From positions 1 through 58,754 of the IMG/VR virus record IMGVR_UViG_3300042522_000568: 58,754 nucleotides of DNA. One strand, written 5' to 3'. Of the stretch, positions 7,015 to 14,525 are shown piece after piece. Below the pieces are notes generated by a model. It saw only the letters and a program-made list of their open reading frames with translations, made no database searches and had not been told where the DNA came from. Numbering within the stretch: the first letter of the stretch is position 1; each line of letters begins with the position of its first letter. The DNA is from a virus. A program made the position numbers and the translations under genes.

Positions 7015-8328
7015 ATGGGATTTACATACATTGATACATTAACAGGTTCTTTGGAAGCTGATAATAAACCGGCTATTAAAATGGACGTTCCAATTGCGAA
7101 TGATTCATCTGCCGCTGGTACACACTATTTTGAACTTCAATATGATGGTGATGCAATTTTTTATATAACTAAAGAGGGATATGTACATGGCAATCAATTC
7201 GTTGGTCCTGTTGTGGGCACAACATCAACGTCTTCGTATTTGTTACAAACTAACCAGAATAGTACAAAAGGAGTTGGTTTTTTTGACGGTACAAGATTAA
7301 AAAGTGCAAATGGATTATTATTCGACAATAATACAAATGGAGTTAAATCATTAAGCATTTCTTCATCTTTATCATCTAATTATTTAAATATCGCAAGTCG
7401 TGGTGGTACTAATTTTAGTCAGGCCGGAATTAGTCTGTTTAATTTAAATAGTTCTGAAGCTTTCCCAAATCGTGACGGATGGAATATTTACTCTAATAAA
7501 AGTGGTAGTTTAACATTTACAATGCCGATTGGATCATACGAAATTTCTAGTTCAGGCGTTATATCTCGCGCGGCAGCTAATGAGGCCATTATTTATGGTA
7601 TGGTACAAAGAAGAAACGGTTTCTATTTTTGGCCATATATGGCTAATAATACGCCAGCTAGAGATGGTGCGATTGGTATAGGTGTACACCCGCCAAATGA
7701 ACCAACCGGATCGTTTAGCAAGTATTTAAGAGCCAAACTACAAATAAATATGTTTAGTGGTAGTGGTGAAGGACCATGGAGTCCCCAAGCAACTGTTGAA
7801 AATAGATCCACAGCTATATTGGTCAATTATGGATCAGGTAGTGCTAATACTGGCATGACCCCTACATTTTATGTTTCTGCAAGTGGAAAGACTTATATTG
7901 GTGGTCCGTTGCAAATAAACGGTGGAGTAAGATTAAATAGTCCCTCATATTTACCAATAACCACACGTGGTCAATCCGTGAGTATAAATGCTTCAAATGT
8001 AAACACTCAATTTATACAATTATCGAACCATGGTACTGCGTCTATTACAATGAGTACAGGTCAGCCATTGAATGTAGTGGTAAATCAAGCAGCGGCGACA
8101 CACTATACTGCTTCGTTATTATTTAAAGGAGCTACTTTAAGTGGATCTGTTTATTCATCTCCAATTGTTTGGAGAAATGGTACTCAACCGAAGATAATTA
8201 CTGGTTCTGCAAATAGAGCTGACTTTTTTACATTTGTAGGTGTAAATACATCTACGCTTGGACCTAAAGGAGCGGGTGCTGTAAATTATATGGTTATATA
8301 TGGTACATCAGTTCAAAATATGTATTAA
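7015..8328 (+). CDS. Tail-fibre/appendage-like structural protein
   Basis: 437 residues, rich in Ser, Thr, Asn and Gly with many short beta-like segments (SLSISSSLSSNYLNIASRGG, FYVSASGKTYIGGPLQINGG) and few charged residues, the composition of receptor-binding or appendage proteins of tailed phages. The N-terminus (GFTYIDTLTGSLEADNKPAIKMD) may be an attachment domain; patterns such as SGKTYIGG are seen before fibre tips. No chaperone domain with catalytic residues was recognised at the C-terminus. The Ig-like gene follows after three bases, suggesting co-translation and co-assembly. The exact virion position is unknown. Confidence 0.7.
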   Translation: MGFTYIDTLTGSLEADNKPAIKMDVPIANDSSAAGTHYFELQYDGDAIFYITKEGYVHGNQFVGPVVGTTSTSSYLLQTNQNSTKGVGFFDGTRLKSANGLLFDNNTNGVKSLSISSSLSSNYLNIASRGGTNFSQAGISLFNLNSSEAFPNRDGWNIYSNKSGSLTFTMPIGSYEISSSGVISRAAANEAIIYGMVQRRNGFYFWPYMANNTPARDGAIGIGVHPPNEPTGSFSKYLRAKLQINMFSGSGEGPWSPQATVENRSTAILVNYGSGSANTGMTPTFYVSASGKTYIGGPLQINGGVRLNSPSYLPITTRGQSVSINASNVNTQFIQLSNHGTASITMSTGQPLNVVVNQAAATHYTASLLFKGATLSGSVYSSPIVWRNGTQPKIITGSANRADFFTFVGVNTSTLGPKGAGAVNYMVIYGTSVQNMY

Positions 8329-8331
8329 TTT

Positions 8332-9084
8332 ATGATAGCTGCAGCTTTTTGGCAAACTAATAATACCGGTGGAGGTACTTCAGCAGGTGTTGCGCCTGTA
8401 ATAACTAATAATATTACGAGTTCAATCGTAAATACTTTTCCCACGACAATTACAGTTACAGTGTTAGGAATTCCAACGCCGGTTTTTTCATGGACTAAAG
8501 ATGGAGTTCCAATTGGTGGGGAGACTGGAACGTCGATTACTGTAAACGGAGTAGGATCATATGTAGTTACTGTCACTAATCCAAGTGGAACAGTTACTAG
8601 CGGCACATCGGTGATTTATTACAGTCCCGATCCTATATTTCACGTGCGATTTATATACTATAATGCGAGTACATGTAATTTATCATACGTTGAAAACCCG
8701 GTTATAAACGGTTATGTAGATTTGAGTGATCCACCGTCATTTATCGCACAGCAGAATGGAAATTATAATGTTCAAACACCTAATGCTACTGTTAATTATA
8801 CACTAAATGATACTGTTATGACAACTACATTTAGAGATAATTGTGTAAATGATATTTATATCTCCGATACAACTCAGGTATTTTCTTTAACTAGATATTA
8901 TTATAATTCATTCTATAATGATGAAACCGAATTATATGAATGTAAAGATCCAGTTGAAATTGGAACGACGAACCGAGTAGTTGGTCTAAATGATTTAGCG
9001 GGATCTATAAAAACACAATTTTTAGCCGATCCTACTAAAGGATCATCAGGAAATCCATTTACACACACGATTTCCGATTCCTAA
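8332..9084 (+). CDS. Ig-like domain virion/adhesin protein
   Basis: 250 residues. Residues about 35-100 form an Ig-like beta sandwich (TTITVTVLGIPTPVFSWTKDGVPI ... VGSYVVTVTNPSGTVTS): the Trp in FSWTKDG and the YVVTVTN strand are the usual core positions. The C-terminal 150 residues are unrecognised and contain several Cys and many Tyr/Asn. Ig-like domains decorate phage capsids and tails and help attachment to cell-surface sugars. It starts three bases after the fibre-like gene, so it is probably an accessory subunit of the same appendage. Confidence 0.7.
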   Translation: MIAAAFWQTNNTGGGTSAGVAPVITNNITSSIVNTFPTTITVTVLGIPTPVFSWTKDGVPIGGETGTSITVNGVGSYVVTVTNPSGTVTSGTSVIYYSPDPIFHVRFIYYNASTCNLSYVENPVINGYVDLSDPPSFIAQQNGNYNVQTPNATVNYTLNDTVMTTTFRDNCVNDIYISDTTQVFSLTRYYYNSFYNDETELYECKDPVEIGTTNRVVGLNDLAGSIKTQFLADPTKGSSGNPFTHTISDS

Positions 9085-9091
9085 TTTTTAA

Positions 9092-9120
9092 TTGACATTT
9101 TATAAAATGTATGGTACATT
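9092..9120 (+). promoter_or_regulatory. Sigma70-like promoter for uvsE (near-leaderless)
   Basis: TTGACA at 9092-9097, 17-bp spacer ending TGG, TACATT at 9115-9120. The ATG of the UV endonuclease begins seven bases after the -10, so transcription should start at or beside the start codon. Confidence 0.65.
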
Positions 9121-9127
9121 GAAGTGA

Positions 9128-10039
9128 ATGAATAAATCTCTATGTTGCATTTCACTAAAATTACAAAAACAAAAAATTCGAGCTTCGACAATGACGAAGA
9201 CTCGGTTTCTTGCGTTGGAACGTAAAAATGCAGAACAAATCGTAGCTGATCGTACTCTTAACAATGTAGTTGTCACACGTAAAACTTTGGAGTACTGTGC
9301 TTTGTACAAGTGGAATTATCGAATTAGCAGCGGTATGATGCCATTGGAAACTCTTCCAGAAGCTAATTTGTCAATTGAAACCACTTACAATTATGCAAAG
9401 ATCAAACAAGAATTTAATTTGTGTGATACTGTTATCAAGAAAAACAAAATTAGGTGTAGCACACATCCAGATCAATTTGTTGTTCCGGCAAGTGCAACTA
9501 AATCCGTAGTCGAAAAATCTATTGTTGAATTAAAATCACATGGAAAAATGATGGATGCTATGGGATTACCTCAAACATATGAGTCTCCCATTAATATTCA
9601 TATGAATATTTATAAAGGTAGTACTAAAGAAATTGCTAAACGGTTTGTTGATGTATACAATGATTTGCCTATTAATGTAAAGTCTCGATTGGTACTTGAG
9701 AATGAAGACAAGCCAAATAGTTGGAAGGTAGAAGAGTTGTATGAATTAATTTATTCAAACACTGGTATTCCTATCACCTATGACAATCTTCATTTTCGTT
9801 GTAACCCAGGCAAATTATCTGCTAAAGAAGCGGTAAAGTTGTGTATGTCCACGTGGGGCAAGTATCGTCCATTATTTCATTTTAGCGATAACGATCTTAC
9901 CAACAAAAATCCACGTGCGCATAGTGATTATGTTCGTAGTATTCCCGAAGAATATGTAGATCTTGATGTTGATTTTGAATTTGAGTTCAAAGCAAAGGAC
10001 TATGCTCTTGATCGATTCGAAAAAGAATTTAAAAAATAA
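9128..10039 (+). CDS. uvsE: UV DNA damage endonuclease UvsE/UVDE
   Basis: 303 residues. A TIM-barrel endonuclease that nicks DNA 5' to UV photoproducts. The family hallmarks are visible: an N-terminal CCISL strand, LYKWNYRISSGMMPL, CSTHPDQF, LVLENEDK (Glu at residue 191), ITYDNLHF, HFSDND, a second His in AHSDYV, and an acidic/Lys end FEFEFKAKDYAL corresponding to the metal-binding and modified-lysine region. Length matches bacterial UvsE (about 300). It would protect phage genomes exposed to sunlight. It has its own promoter directly upstream and lies between structural and small early-type genes. Confidence 0.9.
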   Translation: MNKSLCCISLKLQKQKIRASTMTKTRFLALERKNAEQIVADRTLNNVVVTRKTLEYCALYKWNYRISSGMMPLETLPEANLSIETTYNYAKIKQEFNLCDTVIKKNKIRCSTHPDQFVVPASATKSVVEKSIVELKSHGKMMDAMGLPQTYESPINIHMNIYKGSTKEIAKRFVDVYNDLPINVKSRLVLENEDKPNSWKVEELYELIYSNTGIPITYDNLHFRCNPGKLSAKEAVKLCMSTWGKYRPLFHFSDNDLTNKNPRAHSDYVRSIPEEYVDLDVDFEFEFKAKDYALDRFEKEFKK

Positions 10040-10050
10040 TTAAAAAGTTG

Positions 10051-10079
10051 TTGACAGTTTGAACAATGGATGGTAAGAT
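10051..10079 (+). promoter_or_regulatory. Sigma70-like promoter for the small basic protein
   Basis: TTGACA (10051-10056), exactly 17 bp, TAAGAT (10074-10079) with extended TGG. It is the best-spaced member of the TTGACA/TAAGAT group in this window and would start a leader of about 60 nt. Confidence 0.8.
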
Positions 10080-10087
10080 AAATTTAA

Positions 10088-10105
10088 GTTAGTGAAGAAT
10101 CTAAC
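10088..10105 (+). promoter_or_regulatory. Small hairpin at the 5' end of an A-rich leader
   Basis: GTTAG (10088-10092) pairs with CTAAC (10101-10105) across 8 nt, at the predicted 5' end of the transcript. It is followed by an unstructured A-rich leader (about 10106-10148) up to the ATG. Such a layout can stabilise an mRNA and keep its start site open; the role is inferred. Confidence 0.4.
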
Positions 10106-10148
10106 GAAACAAAAAAAACAAACAAAAAAAGAAAGTAATAAAAATAAT

Positions 10149-10451
10149 ATGTATACTCGTACAAATGCTCGTAACAAGACTAACTTCGTAGGCCATAACA
10201 CCGCTGGTGTTGAGATTTACCTCTCCACTCCTCTAGCGAAGGCCAAGAAGGCTTCACGCTTGACACTACGTAGTGGTAAGACCCGCGTTGACCTAGATGG
10301 TCGCCAGATTAAGGCACTACGTGAAGTCTTGAATGCTGGTTATAGTGCCGTCGGTTCAGTCATTGACCACGCTGTACCGGCCCGACCAACCCAAGTCAAG
10401 TCGCTTGCCGTTAAGGCTGCTCGTACAATGGTTGCTAGTCGTAAGGCTTAA
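10149..10451 (+). CDS. Small, very basic, probably abundant protein
   Basis: 100 residues from ATG 10149; an in-frame GTG at 10092 would add a low-complexity Lys/Gln leader and is unlikely. It holds 19 Lys/Arg against 5 acidic residues. After an N-terminal Asn/Thr/Arg region come helices such as DGRQIKALREVLNAGYSAVGS and SLAVKAARTMVASRKA. Codons are markedly more G/C-rich than those of its neighbours (for example GCC, CGC, AAG), a sign of selection for high expression, and the promoter and leader agree. The charge suggests binding to DNA, RNA or the ribosome. No family is recognised. Confidence 0.75.
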   Translation: MYTRTNARNKTNFVGHNTAGVEIYLSTPLAKAKKASRLTLRSGKTRVDLDGRQIKALREVLNAGYSAVGSVIDHAVPARPTQVKSLAVKAARTMVASRKA

Positions 10452-10464
10452 TTGAAATAAATGT

Positions 10465-10502
10465 TAACTCATATATGTAGATAGTTATACACATATGAGT
10501 TA
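10465..10502 (+). repeat. Inverted repeat covering the start codon of the membrane-protein gene
   Basis: TAACTCATAT (10465-10474) pairs perfectly with ATATGAGTTA (10493-10502) around an 18-nt loop. The right arm contains the ATG at 10495, so in RNA the start would be sequestered. No T tract follows immediately, so this is not a standard terminator. Confidence 0.5.
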
Positions 10503-10746
10503 TATTTTCAATAATCAATCAATGATGTGGCTGCTAGGTTTGCTAGCGGTCACTTTTTCATTTATAAGTTTGTTTGTGTCATATAAAATAATTAAAAAAT
10601 TTGATGAATTTCAAATTGCTACTTATGAAGCATTTGAATTGTTGAATAATGACCGAATTAAACTTTTAAAAGAAATTGAATCGTTACACAGACGTAGTAG
10701 AATGATAAACAATGAAACAAAACAAAACAATAGACGAAAAGAATAA
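10495..10746 (+). CDS. Small single-span membrane protein with coiled-coil tail
   Basis: 83 residues: a transmembrane helix at about residues 10-32 (MMWLLGLLAVTFSFISLFVSYKI), then a charged, heptad-like helix (FELLNNDRIKLLKEIESLHRR). The tail reaches a Lys/Arg/Asn-rich end that overlaps the next gene by 35 bases. Size and topology resemble small phage membrane proteins such as holin- or spanin-like or inhibitory proteins, but no signature decides among these. Its start codon lies in the inverted repeat at 10465-10502. Confidence 0.65.
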   Translation: MSYIFNNQSMMWLLGLLAVTFSFISLFVSYKIIKKFDEFQIATYEAFELLNNDRIKLLKEIESLHRRSRMINNETKQNNRRKE

Positions 10747-11185
10747 ATCACGGGGGTTATTCGATCATATAAATCATATCCGTGAAGTAAAAAGTCCTGA
10801 TTATTATCAATCTCTAACTGAGTCTGAAAAAAGTACATTTAATAAGTATATGTTATTGCGTGTGTTGAGTATGGATTCAGATATCATCGAAGAAATGGCA
10901 TTTATATCCAAGTATTTTCAAAATATACCAAATGATCATTTTTATAAACTATTGATTGATATTGTTCCTAAAGGAAGAAGATTTTCTAAATATATTAAAA
11001 AGTCAACAGGCAATGTTAATGAGACAATTTTAACTTGCATTTGTGATAAATTTAAAATTGGTCAAAAAGATGCAATTGATTATTATAAAGTGTTTGTAAC
11101 TGATGAAAAAGGAACTAAAGAATTGGTAAATTTAGTCGAATGCTTTGGATATACAGAAAAAGAAATAGAGAAAATGTTTTCATAA
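10712..11185 (+). CDS. Clamp-loader small subunit, T4 gp62-like
   Basis: 157 residues. The sequence HFYKLLIDIVPKGRRFSKYI, followed by a CDKFKIGQKDAIDYYKVF segment, matches the conserved core of T4 gp62 (a HFNYLMAAVPRGKRYGKW-like block and a KDAINYKSIL-like block). In T4 one gp62 joins four gp44 subunits to load the sliding clamp. The gp44-like gene is almost 30 kb away in this genome, so the complex is encoded at two loci. The gene overlaps the membrane-protein gene and abuts the dNMP kinase gene by one base, forming an operon. Assignment is by recalled motif, with good length agreement. Confidence 0.75.
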   Translation: MKQNKTIDEKNKSRGLFDHINHIREVKSPDYYQSLTESEKSTFNKYMLLRVLSMDSDIIEEMAFISKYFQNIPNDHFYKLLIDIVPKGRRFSKYIKKSTGNVNETILTCICDKFKIGQKDAIDYYKVFVTDEKGTKELVNLVECFGYTEKEIEKMFS

Positions 11186-11186
11186 T

Positions 11187-11828
11187 ATGATTATAATTGG
11201 AATATCAGGATACGCTCGTAGTGGTAAAGATCTGTTTACATCAGTGGCTCAGAAAGTATTAAAAGATCACGGAATTAAATCTGAAAAGTTTGCTCTTGCC
11301 TATGAACTTAAAAATGATCTTAAATCATTGATTAAGACAAAAATTGGTATAGATGTCTTTACAGATGATACTCAATCAAAATCTATAATCAGACCATTGT
11401 TAGTAGCATACGGCGACGTAATGCGTAAAACTAGTGAGGGAAAATATTGGACTGCTAAAGTTAGTCAACGTATCGATAAAAGTAAAGCTGATGTTGTTTT
11501 CATAACTGATATTAGATACGATGTTTATCCAGAAGATGAATGTACTTGGTTAAATCGTAAAATGTCTGGTAAGTTAATTCATATAACCAAGTTCAAACAA
11601 TCAGCAGTGCCACAAGGAAAAAGATTTAGCAAAAATAAAATTGTTAAGATATATGACGCTGCGCCAAATGACCATGAGTTATTAAATAATCCCAAAGTAA
11701 AATCAAAAGCTAATTATGCATTTGAATGGGAAGATTATAGTGATAAACTAAATGACACTTCATTAGAAGATCATCCGTATATCAGAGAAAAAGTAATAGT
11801 CGCATTAAAAGCGATTAACGTAATTTGA
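11187..11828 (+). CDS. Deoxynucleoside monophosphate kinase (T4 gp1-like)
   Basis: 213 residues. P-loop GYARSGKD at residues 7-14 (Walker A of the dNMP kinase type), the YGDVMRK segment that contacts the nucleotide, VVFITDIRY as a Walker-B-like strand and a late AAPNDHELLNN segment found in phage dNMP kinases. It phosphorylates dNMPs to dNDPs for phage DNA synthesis. It directly follows the gp62-like gene, consistent with a nucleotide/replication operon. Its last codons overlap the end of the convergent minus-strand gene by 14 bases. Confidence 0.8.
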   Translation: MIIIGISGYARSGKDLFTSVAQKVLKDHGIKSEKFALAYELKNDLKSLIKTKIGIDVFTDDTQSKSIIRPLLVAYGDVMRKTSEGKYWTAKVSQRIDKSKADVVFITDIRYDVYPEDECTWLNRKMSGKLIHITKFKQSAVPQGKRFSKNKIVKIYDAAPNDHELLNNPKVKSKANYAFEWEDYSDKLNDTSLEDHPYIREKVIVALKAINVI

Positions 11829-12096
11829 TTGTTTTTATTACATGATTACTACCGTGTGAAAAGATAATTTCATTATCGGTAGTTTTTGTTCTAAAATAGT
11901 CTATTAAATCAGAAGCATGAGATATTACAAAATTAATATATAACACATTACATTCTTCGTGTTTCTGATTTTTTCTTTGCTTTTGACAACTGCAGATTTT
12001 GTTTACTTGTTGTATACAATCTTTTAATCTATCCATTGAAACAATGTGTTCAGATGATAGCAAATTTACAAGTGCTTGATGACTTCCTATATTCAT
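11815..12096 (-). CDS. Hypothetical Cys/His-containing small protein
   Basis: 93 residues; last gene of the long minus-strand array. A cluster CSCQKQRKNQKHEEC in the middle could bind zinc, with LIDYF and FSHGSNHVI near the end. No family is recognised. It overlaps the upstream membrane-protein gene by 4 bases (ATGA type), which supports translation as part of the operon. Confidence 0.6.
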   Translation of the reverse strand: MNIGSHQALVNLLSSEHIVSMDRLKDCIQQVNKICSCQKQRKNQKHEECNVLYINFVISHASDLIDYFRTKTTDNEIIFSHGSNHVIKTIKLR

Positions 12097-12470
12097 AACA
12101 ATTTTCTAATTATTAAATAAATAGTTAATGAACAAATGTAATTAATTGGCAACATTAATAAAGAAAACCACTGTTGATATCCGAATAACAATGTTAATAT
12201 GTTTACCCCAATTAAAGTTGTCCAAAAACACAAACAAATCGGACATGATAATAATTTGGTTAAATAACCTGGATATTTTTCATATAAAAAGTTAGGATAG
12301 TTAGACATGATATCCACTTCCAACTTGTACTTCTCAAAGTCTGATATTTTTAATAAACTACGTGTGCTGGTTAGTTTTGAAATGGTTTGAACTATGTCAC
12401 TTTCAAACCAAACCACCATTATAAATGTGGTATAAAAAATAAGAGGTATATTAAAGTCGGTTATATTCAT
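12093..12470 (-). CDS. Small membrane protein with CPxCxxFW motif
   Basis: 125 residues with three predicted membrane segments: about 8-22 (PLIFYTTFIMVVWF), about 80-97 and about 100-122. The motif SCPICLCFW stands at the start of the second span, resembling the CxxCxxFW signature of small membrane proteins that phages and bacilli encode (DUF1360-like). Its role is unknown. It overlaps the glycosyltransferase upstream by 4 bases and the small Cys protein downstream by 4 bases. Confidence 0.65.
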   Translation of the reverse strand: MNITDFNIPLIFYTTFIMVVWFESDIVQTISKLTSTRSLLKISDFEKYKLEVDIMSNYPNFLYEKYPGYLTKLLSCPICLCFWTTLIGVNILTLLFGYQQWFSLLMLPINYICSLTIYLIIRKLL

Positions 12471-13672
12471 TGTAGTAATTGATTTTTGTACCAGCTATCA
12501 CTTAGATTGACTAACTTTTTATTATGATCGGTTAATTTATTAATTTTGAGTTTGAATATATCAAATTCTAATTCTCCTACGATGCCACTATCTTCAAGCA
12601 TTAACTGTAACATATTAAAGAATTCAAAACTTTGATTTGTTAACTTAACCGCGTCGAATTCGATTACAATATCATTTATTTTTTGATCTTCATAACGTTT
12701 TAATTTTTTCTTAAGATCAAACTTAGTATTCTTTTGTTCTAAGTTAATATAACGATCATATGAAACATCTGTATAAATTGTATCACACCATGGTTCTAAT
12801 AGAGTTAATTTATATTCATCACAGTTACGAACAACAAATCCAACATCATATCTGTTTGGAACAATAGGTTTCATAGTATCGTTGTGTTTAACAAAATGTC
12901 CCCATTTACGGATGAAGTTTCTGGCACTACGGTTATTTTGAGATAACCATTCATCACTTTCTTTACCTACTGTAGTTAGAGTTGGATTGTATCTACTTCC
13001 TCTACAGGTCATATGATATACGCAACCTTCCCATGTTTGTATAAATTTATATCCGTTTAACAAGAATCTATTGAAGATGTCACTGTCTTCTTTGCTTTGG
13101 GGTGCATATAGATCATCGTGCCCACCAATAGATTGGAAATCACTCTTATAAATGGCCCATGGCGCAAAGATTCCTTCTGTGGTTTTATCTTTTCTTGTCA
13201 TTCGGGTATCATTGAACCATTTCAATAAACCAGCCTCATTAAACTCTTCTGGTTCATTTCCGAATGCTTGCACAATCTTTTCTGGTCCTGGAGGATGTAA
13301 AGGTGGTTCAATGCGGGTAAGACTAACAATAGTACCTGGTTGAATATACTTTTCTACATATTTATCGAAGTTAGGACACGCATACATATCTGCGTGATAG
13401 ATCATTACCACATCGTTAGTAGCTACTTCGTTTATAAGACGGTCATATAGAATTGTATGACCCAATCTGGTTGGACCTTCGTTGCGGATAAATTTGAAGT
13501 GCGGATCTTTTTGTGCCGTTTCATTACACCATTCCATCGTACCGTCATTACTGAAGTCGTCTGCAACACAGATTTCATGTTCTTTGTGAGTTAAATTTTT
13601 ACGAATAGCGTCATAACTCCATTTTAGATATTTTAAGTTATTTCGACTGGGTTGAATAAAACTAATTTTCAT
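12467..13672 (-). CDS. Family 2 (GT-A) glycosyltransferase
   Basis: 401 residues. The N-terminal domain has the GT2 pattern: SFIQPSRNNLKYLKWSYDAI, the nucleotide-binding EICVADDFSNDGT, and the DxD equivalent MIYHADMYACPNFD. An acceptor part with GGHDDLYAPQSKEDSDIF follows, where ED is the usual catalytic base region. The C-terminal ~120 residues form an extra domain of unknown function. It adds a sugar to a growing glycan in the cytosol. This is the fifth gene from the downstream end of the array; a promoter-like TTGAAA-N18-TATAAT and the 15-bp A/T box lie just upstream. Confidence 0.85.
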   Translation of the reverse strand: MKISFIQPSRNNLKYLKWSYDAIRKNLTHKEHEICVADDFSNDGTMEWCNETAQKDPHFKFIRNEGPTRLGHTILYDRLINEVATNDVVMIYHADMYACPNFDKYVEKYIQPGTIVSLTRIEPPLHPPGPEKIVQAFGNEPEEFNEAGLLKWFNDTRMTRKDKTTEGIFAPWAIYKSDFQSIGGHDDLYAPQSKEDSDIFNRFLLNGYKFIQTWEGCVYHMTCRGSRYNPTLTTVGKESDEWLSQNNRSARNFIRKWGHFVKHNDTMKPIVPNRYDVGFVVRNCDEYKLTLLEPWCDTIYTDVSYDRYINLEQKNTKFDLKKKLKRYEDQKINDIVIEFDAVKLTNQSFEFFNMLQLMLEDSGIVGELEFDIFKLKINKLTDHNKKLVNLSDSWYKNQLLQ

Positions 13673-13678
13673 ACTATT

Positions 13679-13693
13679 TAAATATCAACTATA
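13679..13693 (-). promoter_or_regulatory. A/T box identical to the one at 6991-7005
   Basis: On the minus strand this reads TATAGTTGATATTTA and lies six bases before the ATG at 13672. An exact 15-base match before an unrelated gene on the other strand points to a shared regulatory function. Confidence 0.45.
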
Positions 13694-13709
13694 CAGTGCC
13701 AAAAAGTTT

Positions 13710-13739
13710 ATTATAATTCCGTCATCCGTTTTTTTTCAA
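13710..13739 (-). promoter_or_regulatory. Sigma70-like promoter for the GT2 gene
   Basis: On the minus strand: TTGAAA (13739-13734), 18-bp spacer, TATAAT (13715-13710), about 37 bases before the start codon. It lies in the only sizeable gap (93 bases) in this part of the glycan array, so transcription could restart here. Confidence 0.55.
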
Positions 13740-13765
13740 GTTTTGTTTGGTCAAATCGTCATAAT

Positions 13766-14524
13766 TTATGAATATAACTGTTTGTATGATCTTTCCATCC
13801 AATAGGAAACATGTCTGTCATTTTGTGGTATTGCGTTAAAATGATATACCCATCCACAGTTTATAAAATGTAAATCATCACTAAACCAACTATGACCTGG
13901 TATATGTAAAAGATTTTTTCGGAACAGATCTTGTAAATTATAACACTCAGACAGATAATTAATGTCTATTTTATTTGATTGTAGTATATAATTTATTATT
14001 GTTTGATCTGTACCCGCCTTTATTTCTGATGTTAAACGATTGATTTCATCAATATTATCAGTGTAAAAGTTTTTTATTGTATCGTAAATAGATTTTGTAG
14101 ACTTTCCTCCGATTATAAATCCTCCGTTTATATACTTCCAAGGATGTACATCGGATTGATTTGGAAAAATAGATTTCCATCCTTTAATGCTTCTACAAGT
14201 CCATTCATAACATCCGTTATTTAAAACCGCTGAAAATTTATTGTTTGTTTCATTAAAAAAGTTAGGACAATTAGGATGTACAATTGTATCAGCATCTACC
14301 ATCAAAACTTGATCATAATCTATACCATTATGTTCCAAAATATCGTGTACCCACCATCTCTGCAGTGTGATTTTGAATTTACTAGGATCCATAATTGGGT
14401 CTGTCCATTCAATCAACTTGACATCATTTTTATCACACCAATGCTTCCAACTTTTGACACTATAATGATATGGATTGCTTCTTCCATTTTTTAAATCTAT
14501 ATTAGGAATGAATACAACATTCAT
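13766..14524 (-). CDS. GT-A glycosyltransferase with DAD motif (paralogue A)
   Basis: 252 residues. It opens with a GT-A strand and the shared motif SVKSWKHWCDKNDVKLIEW, then QRWWVHDIL and the metal-binding MVDADTIV (DxD). Later blocks are KYINGGFIIGG, GTDQTIINY and LRKNLLH/WYHF-type segments. This layout resembles sugar transferases of the GT8/GT24 type that use UDP- or GDP-sugars. Two more genes here (17291 and 17946) share its N-terminal motif. It abuts the dehydrogenase gene with one base between. The sugar and acceptor are unknown. Confidence 0.75.
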   Translation of the reverse strand: MNVVFIPNIDLKNGRSNPYHYSVKSWKHWCDKNDVKLIEWTDPIMDPSKFKITLQRWWVHDILEHNGIDYDQVLMVDADTIVHPNCPNFFNETNNKFSAVLNNGCYEWTCRSIKGWKSIFPNQSDVHPWKYINGGFIIGGKSTKSIYDTIKNFYTDNIDEINRLTSEIKAGTDQTIINYILQSNKIDINYLSECYNLQDLFRKNLLHIPGHSWFSDDLHFINCGWVYHFNAIPQNDRHVSYWMERSYKQLYS

Positions 14525-14525
14525 A

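Noticed and set aside
10092-10148. GTG start giving a 119-residue form of the small basic protein
   Set aside because: The extension is encoded by the A-rich leader and includes the 5' hairpin; ATG 10149 begins the normal-composition protein.
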